Origin: JAAYKM01 sp964408155
GTDB taxonomy: Bacteria > Desulfobacterota > Syntrophia > Syntrophales > JAAYKM01
NCBI GenBank assembly: GCA_964408155.1
Contig: CAYOYJ010000011.1
Coordinates: forward strand, 1 to 27,236
Reading direction: 5' to 3'
DNA length: 27,236 nucleotides
Positions within the stretch are counted from its first letter, which is position 1. Each line of letters starts with the position of its first letter. The notes under the pieces are model-generated. The model saw nothing but the letters and a program-made list of their open reading frames with translations. It was not told where the DNA came from and ran no database searches. A program made the translations under genes and the position numbers. Of the stretch, positions 7,525 to 15,818 are shown one piece after another.

Positions 7525-8284
7525 CGGTGTTGATCTCCTCCGTAGCTGCCTCTTTTCTTTTGCGCCCTGCGATTTTCGAAACAACGATGCTGACTTCGTA
7601 TAGCAGCATCAGGGGCACGGCCATAAGGATCTGACTCAACGCATCCGGCGATGGGGTAAGAATCGCCGCTGCTATAAAAATGATGAGGATGGCGTAACGC
7701 CGCTGCTTCGACAGCATCGTCGCATTGACGATCCCCAGCTTGGTTAGGAAAAACATGAAAACCGGCATTTCAAAGGACAGACCAAAGGCCAGAAGAAATT
7801 TCAGGGTCAGCCCCAGGTACTCCCGGAAGGAAACCATCGGCTTTAAAACATCCGTCGTAAATGAAACAAAGAATTTGAAGGCCGGAGGCAAGGCGATGAA
7901 ATACCCGAACAACACCCCCCCGACAAATAAAAGGGTCGAGGAAAGGACAAAGGGAACAACATATTTCTTTTCCTTCGCGTACAAACCCGGCGAAATGAAC
8001 TTCCAGATCTGGTAGAGGGTGTAGGGACTCGTCACAAACAAAGAAGCAAAAAAGGCGATCTTCATGTGGATGAAAAAAGCCTCCGGCAACCCCGTATAGA
8101 TCAGGGACGTGTTTTGGGGCAGCACTTCTACCAGCGGTTTCGTGATGATTTTGAACGACCAGTCCTTGAACGTATAGCAGACCCCGAATCCGAGCCCCAC
8201 CATGATGAGTACGCGCATCAGACGCTTACGCAGTTCTTCCAAATGGGCGGTCAGGGGCAGTTTCTCTTCAACGGGATTATCCAT
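7514..8284 (-). CDS. tatC: Sec-independent protein translocase TatC
   Basis: Polytopic core of the twin-arginine translocase; it recognises twin-arginine signal peptides of folded, often cofactor-containing exported proteins. The 256 residues have six hydrophobic segments. The cytoplasmic N-terminus has the conserved HLEELRKRL near residues 12-20, and the first periplasmic loop includes TGLPEAFFIHMKIAFFASLF. FISPGLYAKEKKYVVPFV and SFEMPVFMFFLTKLGI are standard TatC stretches. The start is the ATG at 8284, with AAGG seven bases upstream; a TTG two codons earlier is too close to that site. It follows the tatA/B gene by 39 bases and overlaps PBP1A at its 3' end, so the three form one transcription unit. 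Confidence 0.95.
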   Translation of the reverse strand: MDNPVEEKLPLTAHLEELRKRLMRVLIMVGLGFGVCYTFKDWSFKIITKPLVEVLPQNTSLIYTGLPEAFFIHMKIAFFASLFVTSPYTLYQIWKFISPGLYAKEKKYVVPFVLSSTLLFVGGVLFGYFIALPPAFKFFVSFTTDVLKPMVSFREYLGLTLKFLLAFGLSFEMPVFMFFLTKLGIVNATMLSKQRRYAILIIFIAAAILTPSPDALSQILMAVPLMLLYEVSIVVSKIAGRKRKEAATEEINTDGR

Positions 8285-8323
8285 CAGCAAACCTTGGTCT
8301 TTTTATGACATTCGGATAACAAC

Positions 8324-8644
8324 TCAGCTTTGGGGGGCATCGCCCTTCGGCGCGGACGGCGGTGTATTCTCAGCGCTCCCGGATGGCAGCGTGGGAGGGG
8401 CGTCGGTTTTATCTTCGTCACCCTGACCGTAAAGGAGGGAGTTTTTCATGGATTCCACATCCTTTTTAATCTCATCGGCCTTGATGGTCTCCTTGAAACC
8501 GTCCGTCACGTCGCTGGCCGTCCGGCGGAATTCGTTCAACCCTTTTCCCAGGGTCCGGGCGAGTTCCGGCAATTTTTTCGGTCCAACGACAAGCAGGGCC
8601 ACGATACCGATTAAAATGGCTTCAGGCATGCCGATACCAAACAT
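8324..8644 (-). CDS. Twin-arginine translocase subunit TatA/TatB
   Basis: Small single-span subunit of the Tat system that works with TatC. The start at 8644 has a strong AAGGAGG site and gives MFGIGMPEAILIGIVALLVVG, the typical N-terminal membrane helix. It is followed by GPKKLPELARTLGKGLNEF, the hinge and amphipathic helix. The C-terminal 40 residues are low-complexity, rich in Pro, Ala, Ser and Asp. The frame extends 20 codons upstream, but those have no ribosome site and would bury the conserved N-terminus. The GPKKLP hinge fits TatB-like proteins as well as the TatA of many Deltaproteobacteria, so I do not choose between them. It is the first gene of the tat-PBP unit. Confidence 0.92.
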   Translation of the reverse strand: MFGIGMPEAILIGIVALLVVGPKKLPELARTLGKGLNEFRRTASDVTDGFKETIKADEIKKDVESMKNSLLYGQGDEDKTDAPPTLPSGSAENTPPSAPKGDAPQS

Positions 8645-8674
8645 GTTGTCCCTCCTTGGGTAGAATTCGGGGGA

Positions 8675-8704
8675 ACTATATCGTCGGCCTCTTCTTTTTG
8701 TCAA
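8675..8704 (-). promoter_or_regulatory. Sigma70-type promoter of the tat-PBP unit
   Basis: Minus strand: TTGACA at 8704-8699, an 18-base spacer, then TATAGT at 8680-8675 (five of six matches). It lies about 30 bases upstream of the tatA/B start at 8644, in the gap shared with the divergent hydrolase gene at 8835. No equally good promoter was seen facing the hydrolase. Confidence 0.72.
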
Positions 8705-8834
8705 CGGATTTGTATCGGCTCGGCGAGGCGGAAATCTTTTGCTTTTCAGGGGGTTTTATGATAGACGCGAGGCGCGGTAGGCGTCCTGTTAAACGAGGAA
8801 CAAACCGGGCCGAACATCAAGGAAAGCACAGGCG

Positions 8835-9890
8835 ATGTATCGTAAAACCGGCATCATCAAGGATCGTCGATTTCTCCGTCACGGAAGCGACCCCGCTCAT
8901 CCGGAGTCTGCGGCCCGATTGCAGGCCGTCTACAAGATGCTGGAGGCCCCCGAGATGGCAGGGCGATTCTTTGAAATTCCGACCCGTTTTGCTACCATGG
9001 AAGAACTTCGAGAGGTACACAGCCGCGCCTATATCGATCGGATTGCACGGACCAGCGGTCATTTTCACGTTTCCCTTGATCCCGACACGGACGCCACGGA
9101 AGAGTCGTATGATGTCGCCCGCCTGGCGGCCGGAAGCCTGTGTCATGCTGTCGATCATGTGCTGGACGGTCGACTGGACAGCGCCTTCGGCCTTGTCCGT
9201 CCGCCGGGGCACCATGCCGAGGCGGACCGCGCCGCCGGATTCTGTATCTTTAACAACGTGGCCATTGCCGCATGTCATGCATTAAACCAAGGCATCGTCA
9301 GGCGGGTGCTGATCGTCGACTGGGACGTGCACCACGGCAACGGCACTCAGCACAGCTTTTACGACGATGATCGGGTCCTGTATTTTTCGACTCATCAGTA
9401 CCCCTTCTATCCCGGAACGGGACATCTGCATGAAACGGGTCACGGCAAAGGGACGGGTTACACCATCAACTGTCCCCTGTCCTACGGCGCAGACGACGGA
9501 TTGTACGTCAGGATATTCCGCAAGATTCTGGCGCCGGTAACCCGGCGCTTTAAGCCCGATCTGATTCTGGTTTCAGCCGGGTTTGACACCCACGGCGACG
9601 ACCCCCTGGGAAGTATGAGTATGACCGCCCGGGGTTACGCGGCTCTGACGCGGATCTTGATGCAAGAGGCCGACGCCTGCTGCGGAGGGAAAATCCTTCT
9701 GACATTGGAGGGGGGATATAACCTGGCCGCCCTGGCGACGTCAATACAGGCGGTTCTCCGGGAATTGAGGGACGAAACCCGCCTTGCCGATCAAGATTTG
9801 GACCGGATCGATGCCTCCTGCCGAAGTGATCAAATCGCCCAAATCGATCAGGTCATTACCCAGATCAGGCCGTTTTGGCCTGAAATATGA
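8835..9890 (+). CDS. Class II histone-deacetylase-like amidohydrolase
   Basis: A zinc hydrolase of the HDAC/acetoin-utilisation/acetylpolyamine amidohydrolase superfamily, probably removing acetyl groups from small amines or protein lysines in the cytoplasm. The natural substrate cannot be read from the sequence. At 351 residues it is a complete single domain. Visible motifs are RPPGHHAE (active-site His pair near 126-127), GFCIFNNVAIAA, DWDVHHGNGTQ (zinc ligands Asp164 and His166), SAGFDTHGDDPLG (zinc ligand Asp251) and LEGGYN near 291-296. These agree with the class II-like bacterial group. The ATG has AAGGAAAG upstream. It is followed after 79 bases by gatC, so co-transcription is possible but not shown. 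Confidence 0.9.
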   Translation: MYRKTGIIKDRRFLRHGSDPAHPESAARLQAVYKMLEAPEMAGRFFEIPTRFATMEELREVHSRAYIDRIARTSGHFHVSLDPDTDATEESYDVARLAAGSLCHAVDHVLDGRLDSAFGLVRPPGHHAEADRAAGFCIFNNVAIAACHALNQGIVRRVLIVDWDVHHGNGTQHSFYDDDRVLYFSTHQYPFYPGTGHLHETGHGKGTGYTINCPLSYGADDGLYVRIFRKILAPVTRRFKPDLILVSAGFDTHGDDPLGSMSMTARGYAALTRILMQEADACCGGKILLTLEGGYNLAALATSIQAVLRELRDETRLADQDLDRIDASCRSDQIAQIDQVITQIRPFWPEI

Positions 9891-9969
9891 TATTATCCTT
9901 TGCTTAATGAACTCAAGCGGATTGTCCGGTACGCATTCAGTAAACACGAGGAAGAGAAAGGAACGGACA

Positions 9970-10257
9970 TTGAAGATCAACAAAGAAGAAGTGGACTACG
10001 TGGCCCATCTGGCGCGCCTGGAATTCAGCGAGGAGGAAGTGGAAAAATTTACTCTCCAAATGGACAAGATTCTGTCTTATATTGATAAGTTAAATCAGGT
10101 CAACACGACGGGCGTGGAGCCGATGACCCATGCCATTCCCACGGCCAACGCCTTTCGGGAAGACATCGTGACGCCTTCTCTTACCGATGACGCCGCCCTG
10201 GTCAACGGGCCCGAAATCCGGGACGGCAGTTTCCGCGTACCGAAAGTGATTGAATAA
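9970..10257 (+). CDS. gatC: Asp/Glu-tRNA(Asn/Gln) amidotransferase subunit C
   Basis: Small structural subunit that wraps around GatA and stabilises the GatCAB complex, which converts misacylated Glu-tRNA(Gln) and/or Asp-tRNA(Asn) to the correct amidated forms. I place the start at a TTG at 9970, giving 95 residues beginning MKINKEEVDYVAHLARLEF, the standard GatC N-terminus. AAAGGA lies about 8 bases upstream. The frame is open for another 62 codons upstream, but these overlap the hydrolase gene and look non-coding. Other typical stretches are MDKILSYIDKLNQVNTTGVEPMTH and FREDIVTPSL. The gene ends 12 bases before gatA. Confidence 0.94.
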   Translation: MKINKEEVDYVAHLARLEFSEEEVEKFTLQMDKILSYIDKLNQVNTTGVEPMTHAIPTANAFREDIVTPSLTDDAALVNGPEIRDGSFRVPKVIE

Positions 10258-10269
10258 ATTGAGGATTTT

Positions 10270-11727
10270 ATGGAGCTGAATCAACTGACCATTCACGCAT
10301 TACGGGATAGGCTGCGCGCCGGTGAAACGACGGCCGTCGCCGCCGCCGAATCCGTCTTCGCCCGGATCGACGCAGTGGAGGAAAAAATCCACGCCTACAT
10401 CTCTCTCGTGCGGGATGAGGCGCTGAAAACGGCGGTGGACGCAGACCGGCGCATCCAAAATGGCGATCAGAGTGACCTCTGCGGCATTCCGGTTGCACTG
10501 AAGGATATTCTGTGCACCCAGGGTTTTAAGACGACCTGCGGATCCCATATTCTGCATAATTTCGTTCCCCCTTACGACGCAACCGTCGTGACGGCCCTCA
10601 AACAGGCAGGGGCGGTTTTGGTCGGGAAGACCAACATGGACGAATTCGCCATGGGCTCTTCAACGGAAACCTCCTGGTTCGGCGTAACTCGCAACCCCTG
10701 GGATACGGATCGGATTCCCGGAGGCTCCAGCGGCGGTTCCGCCGCGGCCGTGGCAGCCGACGAATGCATCGCCTCCCTGGGGACGGATACGGGCGGATCA
10801 ATCCGTCAACCCGCCTCTCTGTGCGGTGTGGTCGGCATGAAGCCGACCTACGGCCGGGTATCGCGTTTCGGCCTCATCGCCTTCGCTTCATCGCTTGATC
10901 AGATCGGCCCCTTCACGAAGGATGTCGAAGACTGTGCCATCATGATGAACACCATCTGCGCCTATGACCCGAAAGACTCGACCTCGGTAAAGGTTGACGT
11001 GCCGGATTACAAATCTTTTCTGAACAAGGATATCGTGGGGTGGACCGTCGGTATCCCCCAAGAGTATTTTCAGGCGGGTATTGATCCGGAAGTCTTGGCA
11101 GCGGTGAAAAAAGCAACGGCAGTAATCGAGGCGGCCGGCGCCAGGTGCGTTGAGGTAACGCTTCCGCATACCGACTATTGTGTTGCTGTCTATTATATCG
11201 TCGCCACCGCCGAGGCCGGTTCTAACTTGGCCCGCTACGACGGCGTCAAGTTCGGTCACCGGGCGGAAAACGCGCGGGATCTCCTGGAGATGTACAAAAA
11301 GACTCGCTCCGAGGGCTTCGGGGCGGAGGTCAAGCGCCGGATCATGCTGGGCACCTACGCCCTTTCCTCCGGTTACTACGATGCCTACTACAAGAAAGCC
11401 TCCCAGGTCCGGGGCCGGATCAAGGAAGATTTCGACAACGCCTTCCGGCAGTGCGATGTTATCCTGACCCCGACGTCGCCGACGCCGGCTTTCAAACTCG
11501 GAGAGAAAATCGATGATCCTCTCCGGATGTATCTGTCTGATATCTATACCATATCCGCCAATCTTGCCGGCATCCCCGGTATTTCCGTTCCCTGCGGCTT
11601 CAGCACCCGGGGTTTACCTATCGGCGTTCAGTTTTTGGCCGGGCACTTCGCGGAGGGAAAACTCCTCCGGATCGCCCATGTCTATGAGCAATGCGCCGCG
11701 ATTGAAAAAAGGAGACCTGCCCTGTAA
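10270..11727 (+). CDS. gatA: Asp/Glu-tRNA(Asn/Gln) amidotransferase subunit A
   Basis: Amidase-signature subunit that hydrolyses glutamine and passes ammonia through a tunnel to GatB. The 485 residues are full length. The Ser-cisSer-Lys triad is visible: Lys78 in GIPVALKDIL, Ser153 in GGSSGGSAAAVAA and the nucleophile Ser177 in TDTGGSIRQPA. VVGMKPTYGRVSRFGLIAFASSLDQIGP is the highly conserved stretch after the triad. The ATG has a GAGG site. The stop codon TAA shares its last A with the ATG of gatB (TAATG), indicating translational coupling. Confidence 0.97.
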   Translation: MELNQLTIHALRDRLRAGETTAVAAAESVFARIDAVEEKIHAYISLVRDEALKTAVDADRRIQNGDQSDLCGIPVALKDILCTQGFKTTCGSHILHNFVPPYDATVVTALKQAGAVLVGKTNMDEFAMGSSTETSWFGVTRNPWDTDRIPGGSSGGSAAAVAADECIASLGTDTGGSIRQPASLCGVVGMKPTYGRVSRFGLIAFASSLDQIGPFTKDVEDCAIMMNTICAYDPKDSTSVKVDVPDYKSFLNKDIVGWTVGIPQEYFQAGIDPEVLAAVKKATAVIEAAGARCVEVTLPHTDYCVAVYYIVATAEAGSNLARYDGVKFGHRAENARDLLEMYKKTRSEGFGAEVKRRIMLGTYALSSGYYDAYYKKASQVRGRIKEDFDNAFRQCDVILTPTSPTPAFKLGEKIDDPLRMYLSDIYTISANLAGIPGISVPCGFSTRGLPIGVQFLAGHFAEGKLLRIAHVYEQCAAIEKRRPAL

Positions 11728-13160
11728 TGCATTATGATCCGGTGATTGGGCTGGAGGTCCACGCCCAGCTTTTAACGAACTCGAAAATATTCTGCGGATG
11801 CTCCGCCGAATTCGGTGCCGCGCCGAACAGCCATACCTGCCCGGTCTGCCTGGGTATGCCCGGGGTGCTCCCGGTACTGAACAAAACCGTCGTGGAATTC
11901 GCCATGAAGATGGCTCTGGCGACCCACTGACGGATCAATTTCATGAGCAATTTCGCGAGGAAAAACTATTTCTACCCCGATCTCCCCAAGGGCTATCAGA
12001 TTTCCCAGTACGCCCTGCCCCTAGCCGAACACGGCTATGTGGACATCGAAACCGGGACGGGGAAAAAGCGCATCGGCATCACCCGGATTCACATGGAAGA
12101 AGACGCCGGAAAACTTGTTCATGACGAACACTCGCCGTCGAGCTACGTGGACCTCAACCGCGCCGGGGTGCCCCTGATCGAAATCGTCGGCGAACCGGAT
12201 ATCCGTAGCATCGCAGAAGCCGTCGCGTATCTGCGGCGTCTCCACGAAACCCTTGTCTATCTGGAAATCTGCGATGGCAATATGGAGGAAGGCAGTTTCC
12301 GCTGTGACGCAAACGTGTCCCTGCGTCCGGTGGGCCAGGAAGCCTTCGGTATTCGGACTGAACTCAAAAACATGAATTCTTTCCGCAATGTACAGCGGGC
12401 ATTGGAATACGAAATCAAACGTCAGGAGTACATCCTGGAAAGCGGCGGGGAAATTGTCCAAGAGACGCGCCTGTGGGATGACACTCAGGGTGTAACGCTC
12501 CCCATGCGGAGCAAGGAAGAGGCCCACGACTACCGCTATTTCCCCGATCCCGATCTGGTGGCGATCCATGTGGACGATGCCTGGATCAAAGACGTGGAAA
12601 GCACGCTCCCTGAACTGCCGCTTGAGAAGCGCGAACGGTTTATCCGTGAATACGAAATCCCGGCCTATGATGCCGGGGTCCTCACGGCCGGCAAACCCCT
12701 GGCGGAGTACTACGAAGCCGTCGTGAAGGTCTGCGGCAAACCCAAACCTGCCGCCAACTGGGTCATGGGGGATCTGCTGCGTTTCCTTAACGAAGACAAG
12801 GGGGACATCCACACCTGCCCCGTTTCCGCCGAAGCATTGGGCGACATGATCCGCCTCATCGAAGAGGGGACGATAAGCGGCAAGATGGCCAAAGACCTGA
12901 TCCAGGAGATGTACAGAACAGGGAAACCGCCCCGGACGATCATCGAAGAGAAGGGCATGGTTCAGATCACCGACGAGAGCACACTCGTCCAGGTAATCGA
13001 CGAGATCATCGCCGCCAATCCGAACCAGCTTGAACAGTACCGGAGCGGTAAAGATAAACTCTTCGGCTACTTCGTCGGCCAGGTCATGAAGGCCACTCAG
13101 GGAAAAGCCAACCCGCAGTTGATCAACGAGCTTCTGAAGAAGAAACTGGATCAGTCATGA
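11727..13160 (+). CDS. gatB: Asp/Glu-tRNA(Asn/Gln) amidotransferase subunit B, interrupted by in-frame TGA
   Basis: tRNA-binding/kinase-like subunit that activates the misacylated carboxylate and uses GatA's ammonia. The reading frame is full length (477 sense codons plus an internal TGA), but codon 68 is TGA (11928-11930). Before it are IGLEVHAQL (active-site Glu10, His12), the CGCS...CPVCLG zinc cysteines and VLPVLNKTVVEFAMKMALATH. After it the same frame continues RINFMSNFARKNYFYPDLPKGYQ, exactly as in intact GatB. Homologues as I recall them read ALATNC(R/K/E)I here, so TGA replaces a Cys codon. Re-initiation at the ATG at 11943 would give 405 residues lacking the active-site start. Explanations are a sequencing error, a nonsense mutation or recoding. 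The 3' end overlaps mtnA by 4 bases (ATGA). The symbol refers to the whole frame. Confidence 0.9.
11928..11930 (+). other. In-frame UGA at a conserved Cys position of gatB
   Basis: The codon falls between His67 and Arg69 of GatB. A change of its third base to C or T would restore Cys. TGA is used as a genuine stop elsewhere in the window (9888-9890, 13158-13160, 14886-14888), so a genome-wide code change is unlikely. In the roughly 60 bases downstream I found only weak pairing (a four-pair stem around TTTC..GAAA) and no bacterial SECIS-like hairpin with a GGU apex. Confidence 0.85.
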
Positions 13161-14206
13161 TCAGAACCATCACCTGGCAGGACAACACGGTCGTCATGAT
13201 CGACCAGAAACGCCTGCCTCGGGAAGAATGTTACCTGACCTGCCATACCCACCGGGAGGTCATCGCGGCGATCAATGACCTGACCATTCGGGGCGCCCCG
13301 GCCATCGGCATCGCCGCCGCCATGGGGATCGCCCTGGGGATGCTGGAGGCGCCGGATAATTCGCCTTCTGTTTTCCGTGAAACCTTTGACGCATTATGCC
13401 GCGAATTTCAGGCCAGCCGCCCCACCGCCCGCAATCTCTTCTGGGCCGTCGAGCGGATGAAGGCGCTTTTTGACCGTATTGCTTATCCCGATGCCCCCTT
13501 CGATACCGCAGCACTCAGCCAGATCCTGATCGACGAGGCCGGAAGAATTCTGGATGAGGACATCGCCTGTAACCGGAAAATCGGCGCCTTCGGCGCGGAA
13601 CTGATCCGGGACGGGGATGCGATTCTCACTCACTGCAACGCCGGGGCACTCGCCACCGGGGGCTACGGCACGGCCTTGGGCGTCATCCGAACGGCATGGG
13701 AACAGGGCAAAAAGATTCAGGTTTTTGTTGATGAAACCCGGCCGGTTCTCCAGGGGGCGCGGCTTACAGCCTGGGAGCTGATGCGGGAGCAGATTCCGGC
13801 AACGCTCATTACGGACAACATGGCGGGCTTTCTCATGTCCCGGGGAAAAATCGCCGGGATCATCACCGGCGCCGACCGGATCGCCAAAAACGGCGACACG
13901 GCCAACAAGATCGGCACCTATACTTTGGCGGTTTTGGCGAAGGAACATGGGATTCCCTTGTACATCGCCGCTCCGACATCGACGGTTGATCCGGCCATGT
14001 TGGACGGCAGTGCCATTCCCATCGAAGAACGGGACCCGGAGGAGGTCACCACCTGGGGCGGTCGCCGGGTGGCCCCGGAAGGCATCACGGTGTTTAACCC
14101 CGCCTTCGATGTAACTCCGGCGCGTTACATCACAGCGATCATTACGGAAGAAGGTGTTTCGTGCCCGCCTTATGATTTTGCTGCACGAGTTAAATTTAAC
14201 GAATAA
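13157..14206 (+). CDS. mtnA: S-methyl-5-thioribose-1-phosphate isomerase
   Basis: Converts methylthioribose-1-phosphate (and, in related enzymes, deoxyribose-1-phosphate analogues) to the ribulose form in salvage of S-adenosylmethionine by-products. The 349 residues match the family length. Seen motifs are NDLTIRGAPAIGIAAA (phosphate binding), ILTHCNAGALATGGYGTALG with the catalytic Cys160, VDETRPVLQGARLTAWEL, and TGADRIAKNGDTANKIGTY with the catalytic Asp240. Cys160 and Asp240 fall at the same numbers as in the Bacillus enzyme as I recall. The family includes eIF2B-like relatives, but the HCNAG motif supports the isomerase. It starts in the ATGA overlap with gatB and is followed after 25 bases by a HAD phosphatase. 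No other methionine-salvage gene is in view, so its pathway here is open. Confidence 0.94.
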   Translation: MIRTITWQDNTVVMIDQKRLPREECYLTCHTHREVIAAINDLTIRGAPAIGIAAAMGIALGMLEAPDNSPSVFRETFDALCREFQASRPTARNLFWAVERMKALFDRIAYPDAPFDTAALSQILIDEAGRILDEDIACNRKIGAFGAELIRDGDAILTHCNAGALATGGYGTALGVIRTAWEQGKKIQVFVDETRPVLQGARLTAWELMREQIPATLITDNMAGFLMSRGKIAGIITGADRIAKNGDTANKIGTYTLAVLAKEHGIPLYIAAPTSTVDPAMLDGSAIPIEERDPEEVTTWGGRRVAPEGITVFNPAFDVTPARYITAIITEEGVSCPPYDFAARVKFNE

Positions 14207-14231
14207 ATAACTATCAAAGGAATATAAATTT

Positions 14232-14888
14232 ATGTCCAAACTTCTGTTATTCGACTTCGACGGCGTCATCGTCGATTCCCTGTCTGTGTACGAGCGAACC
14301 GTCAAAACCTGCCTGGAGAAAATCGGCAACCCGATTGTCCAGACCCAGGATGACTTTCTTGATCTCTTCGAGGATAACTTTTATGAAGGTATCGTTAAAA
14401 AGGGCGTGGATCTGCAGGAATTCATGGCGGCGTCCAAAGATATTTTCAATGATATTCACTATGAACAACTGGAACCCCACCGGTTTCTGTTTCCCATCCT
14501 GGAGAGTCTGCACCGGGACCATTTTCTGGCGATCATCTCGTCCAACACCTCAGGCATCATCCGGAAAGCCCTGGAAGCCTATCATATTGATGGTTATTTC
14601 CAGGAAATTCTCGGGTCGGACACGGCCTACAGCAAACAGGAGAAAATCAATCTCGTGATGTATTTATTCGGAATCGCTCAAGATCAGATCTACTACATCG
14701 GCGACACGGCGGGAGACATCCGGGAGGCCAGAAATGCCGGCGTGCATGCCGTGGCCGTAACCTGGGGCTGGCATCCCCGGGAGCGGATCATGGCCGCCTA
14801 TCCGGACTTCATGGCCGATCGGCCCGAGGATTTGCTGACTTACCTGGAGAAGACAGATCATGGAACGGCAGGTTTTTACAGTCGTTGA
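14232..14888 (+). CDS. HAD-superfamily phosphatase (phosphoglycolate-phosphatase-like)
   Basis: Small-molecule phosphatase or related hydrolase of the haloacid dehalogenase superfamily. The 218 residues contain motif I LLFDFDGVIVDS (nucleophile and acid Asp pair near residues 8-10), motif II AIISSNTSG (Ser/Thr), motif III SKQEKI (Lys) and motif IV YIGDTAGDIREARNAG. A helical cap lies between motifs I and II. VAVTWGWHPRERI after motif IV resembles phosphoglycolate phosphatases. The substrate cannot be assigned from sequence; adjacency to mtnA might point to a sugar phosphate from nucleoside salvage (inference). The ATG has AAAGGA about 9 bases upstream. Its last 29 bases overlap the start of the nitroreductase gene, in a different frame. 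Confidence 0.87.
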   Translation: MSKLLLFDFDGVIVDSLSVYERTVKTCLEKIGNPIVQTQDDFLDLFEDNFYEGIVKKGVDLQEFMAASKDIFNDIHYEQLEPHRFLFPILESLHRDHFLAIISSNTSGIIRKALEAYHIDGYFQEILGSDTAYSKQEKINLVMYLFGIAQDQIYYIGDTAGDIREARNAGVHAVAVTWGWHPRERIMAAYPDFMADRPEDLLTYLEKTDHGTAGFYSR

Positions 14889-15774
14889 CCCAAACCGCTG
14901 TAACGGCTGCGGCCTCTGTGTGGAAATCTGTCCGTCGGACACCCTGTCCATGGTCGATGGGAAGGCCGTCGTCACGGGAGAGCACTCCCTGTCCTGCGGC
15001 CAGTGCGCCGCCGTCTGTCCCGTCGGGGCGATCACCGTCACCAATCTTGACCCGGATGCCCACGTCTTTGAAACCTTTCAGATGGATTCCGCATGGCTTC
15101 CCTGGGGAAAATCCGATGTGGCGGAACTGGTCCGCCTCATGGCGTCCCGGCGCTCCTGCCGCCGCTACATCGACCGGTCCGTCGCCCCGGAGATCCTCCG
15201 GGACCTTGTCAAAATCGGCGTTACCGCCCCTTCCGGCACGAACAGCCAGCTCTGGGCCTTTACACTGATTCCGAACCGCAAAGAGATGATCGCCTTCGGC
15301 GAAAAGATTGCCGATTTCTACCGCCGACTGAACCGGGTTTCGGAGCGGACCTGGCTGCGAAATCTGCTGAAGTGGTGCGGCAAGCCGGAACTGGATTTTT
15401 ACTACCGGAACTACCATGACCGTATTGCCGAAGCCCTGGAGGAATGGCGACGTGACGGCCGGGATCGCGTGTTTCACGGGGCACCGGCGGGGATCATTGT
15501 GAGCTGCCGGTCCAGCGCGTCCTGCCCGGCGGAAGACGCCCTCCTGGCCACCCAGAACATCCTTCTGGGGGCGCACGCCCTGGGTCTGGGGACCTGTCTC
15601 ATCGGGTTTGCCGTTGAAGCCATCAAAAGAGAACCCGCTATCAAACGCTTTCTGGAAATTCCCAAGGAGGAGACGGTTTACAGCGTCATCGCTTTGGGCT
15701 ATCCGGCCGTCAAATACCACGCCGTCACCGGACGGAAAGCACCGTTTGTCAGGACGCTGAAATTGCAGGCATAA
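14860..15774 (+). CDS. Ferredoxin-nitroreductase fusion protein
   Basis: A flavin-dependent reductase fused to a two-cluster ferredoxin. The N-terminal 65 residues hold two [4Fe-4S] motifs, CNGCGLCVEICP and CGQCAAVCPVG. From about residue 85 the nitroreductase domain follows: RRSCRRYIDRSVAPEILRDL (FMN-phosphate binding), APSGTNSQLWAF, and ALLATQNILLGAHALGLGTCLIGF. The 304-residue length is usual for such fusions in anaerobes. The ferredoxin half probably delivers electrons to FMN; the acceptor is unknown, and nitro-compounds need not be the natural substrate. The ATG has GGAG upstream and lies inside the end of the HAD gene, so the two are translationally coupled. It is the last gene before the AT-rich restriction-modification block. 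Confidence 0.92.
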   Translation: MERQVFTVVDPNRCNGCGLCVEICPSDTLSMVDGKAVVTGEHSLSCGQCAAVCPVGAITVTNLDPDAHVFETFQMDSAWLPWGKSDVAELVRLMASRRSCRRYIDRSVAPEILRDLVKIGVTAPSGTNSQLWAFTLIPNRKEMIAFGEKIADFYRRLNRVSERTWLRNLLKWCGKPELDFYYRNYHDRIAEALEEWRRDGRDRVFHGAPAGIIVSCRSSASCPAEDALLATQNILLGAHALGLGTCLIGFAVEAIKREPAIKRFLEIPKEETVYSVIALGYPAVKYHAVTGRKAPFVRTLKLQA

Positions 15775-15799
15775 ACGATAGTTAATTCCTTCCTTATGC

Positions 15800-15818
15800 A
15801 GGTGTAAATTGTACTCCT
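15800..15818 (+). promoter_or_regulatory. Imperfect inverted repeat ahead of the methyltransferase gene
   Basis: AGGTGTAAATTGTACTCCT agrees with its own reverse complement at 14 of 19 positions, the arms being AGG.GTA and TAC.CCT. AATTGTAC inside it (15807-15814) recurs at 15938-15945 within TTGTACAA, about 20 bases before the methyltransferase start. It lacks a T run, so it is not an evident terminator. A shared operator for the cassette is possible but unproven. The rest of 15775-15962 is AT-rich, with a TATACT that could be a -10 but no good -35. Confidence 0.25.

Noticed and set aside
11931..11990. SECIS element for selenocysteine insertion at the gatB UGA.
   Set aside because: Only a four-pair TTTC/GAAA stem and a four-pair AATT stem were found, without the GGU-bearing apex expected of bacterial elements.
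12021..12812. Minus-strand frame of 263 codons opposite gatB.
   Set aside because: Antisense to conserved GatB sequence; no independent support.
14809..15720. Minus-strand frame of 303 codons opposite the nitroreductase gene.
   Set aside because: Antisense to a gene with clear iron-sulfur and flavin motifs.
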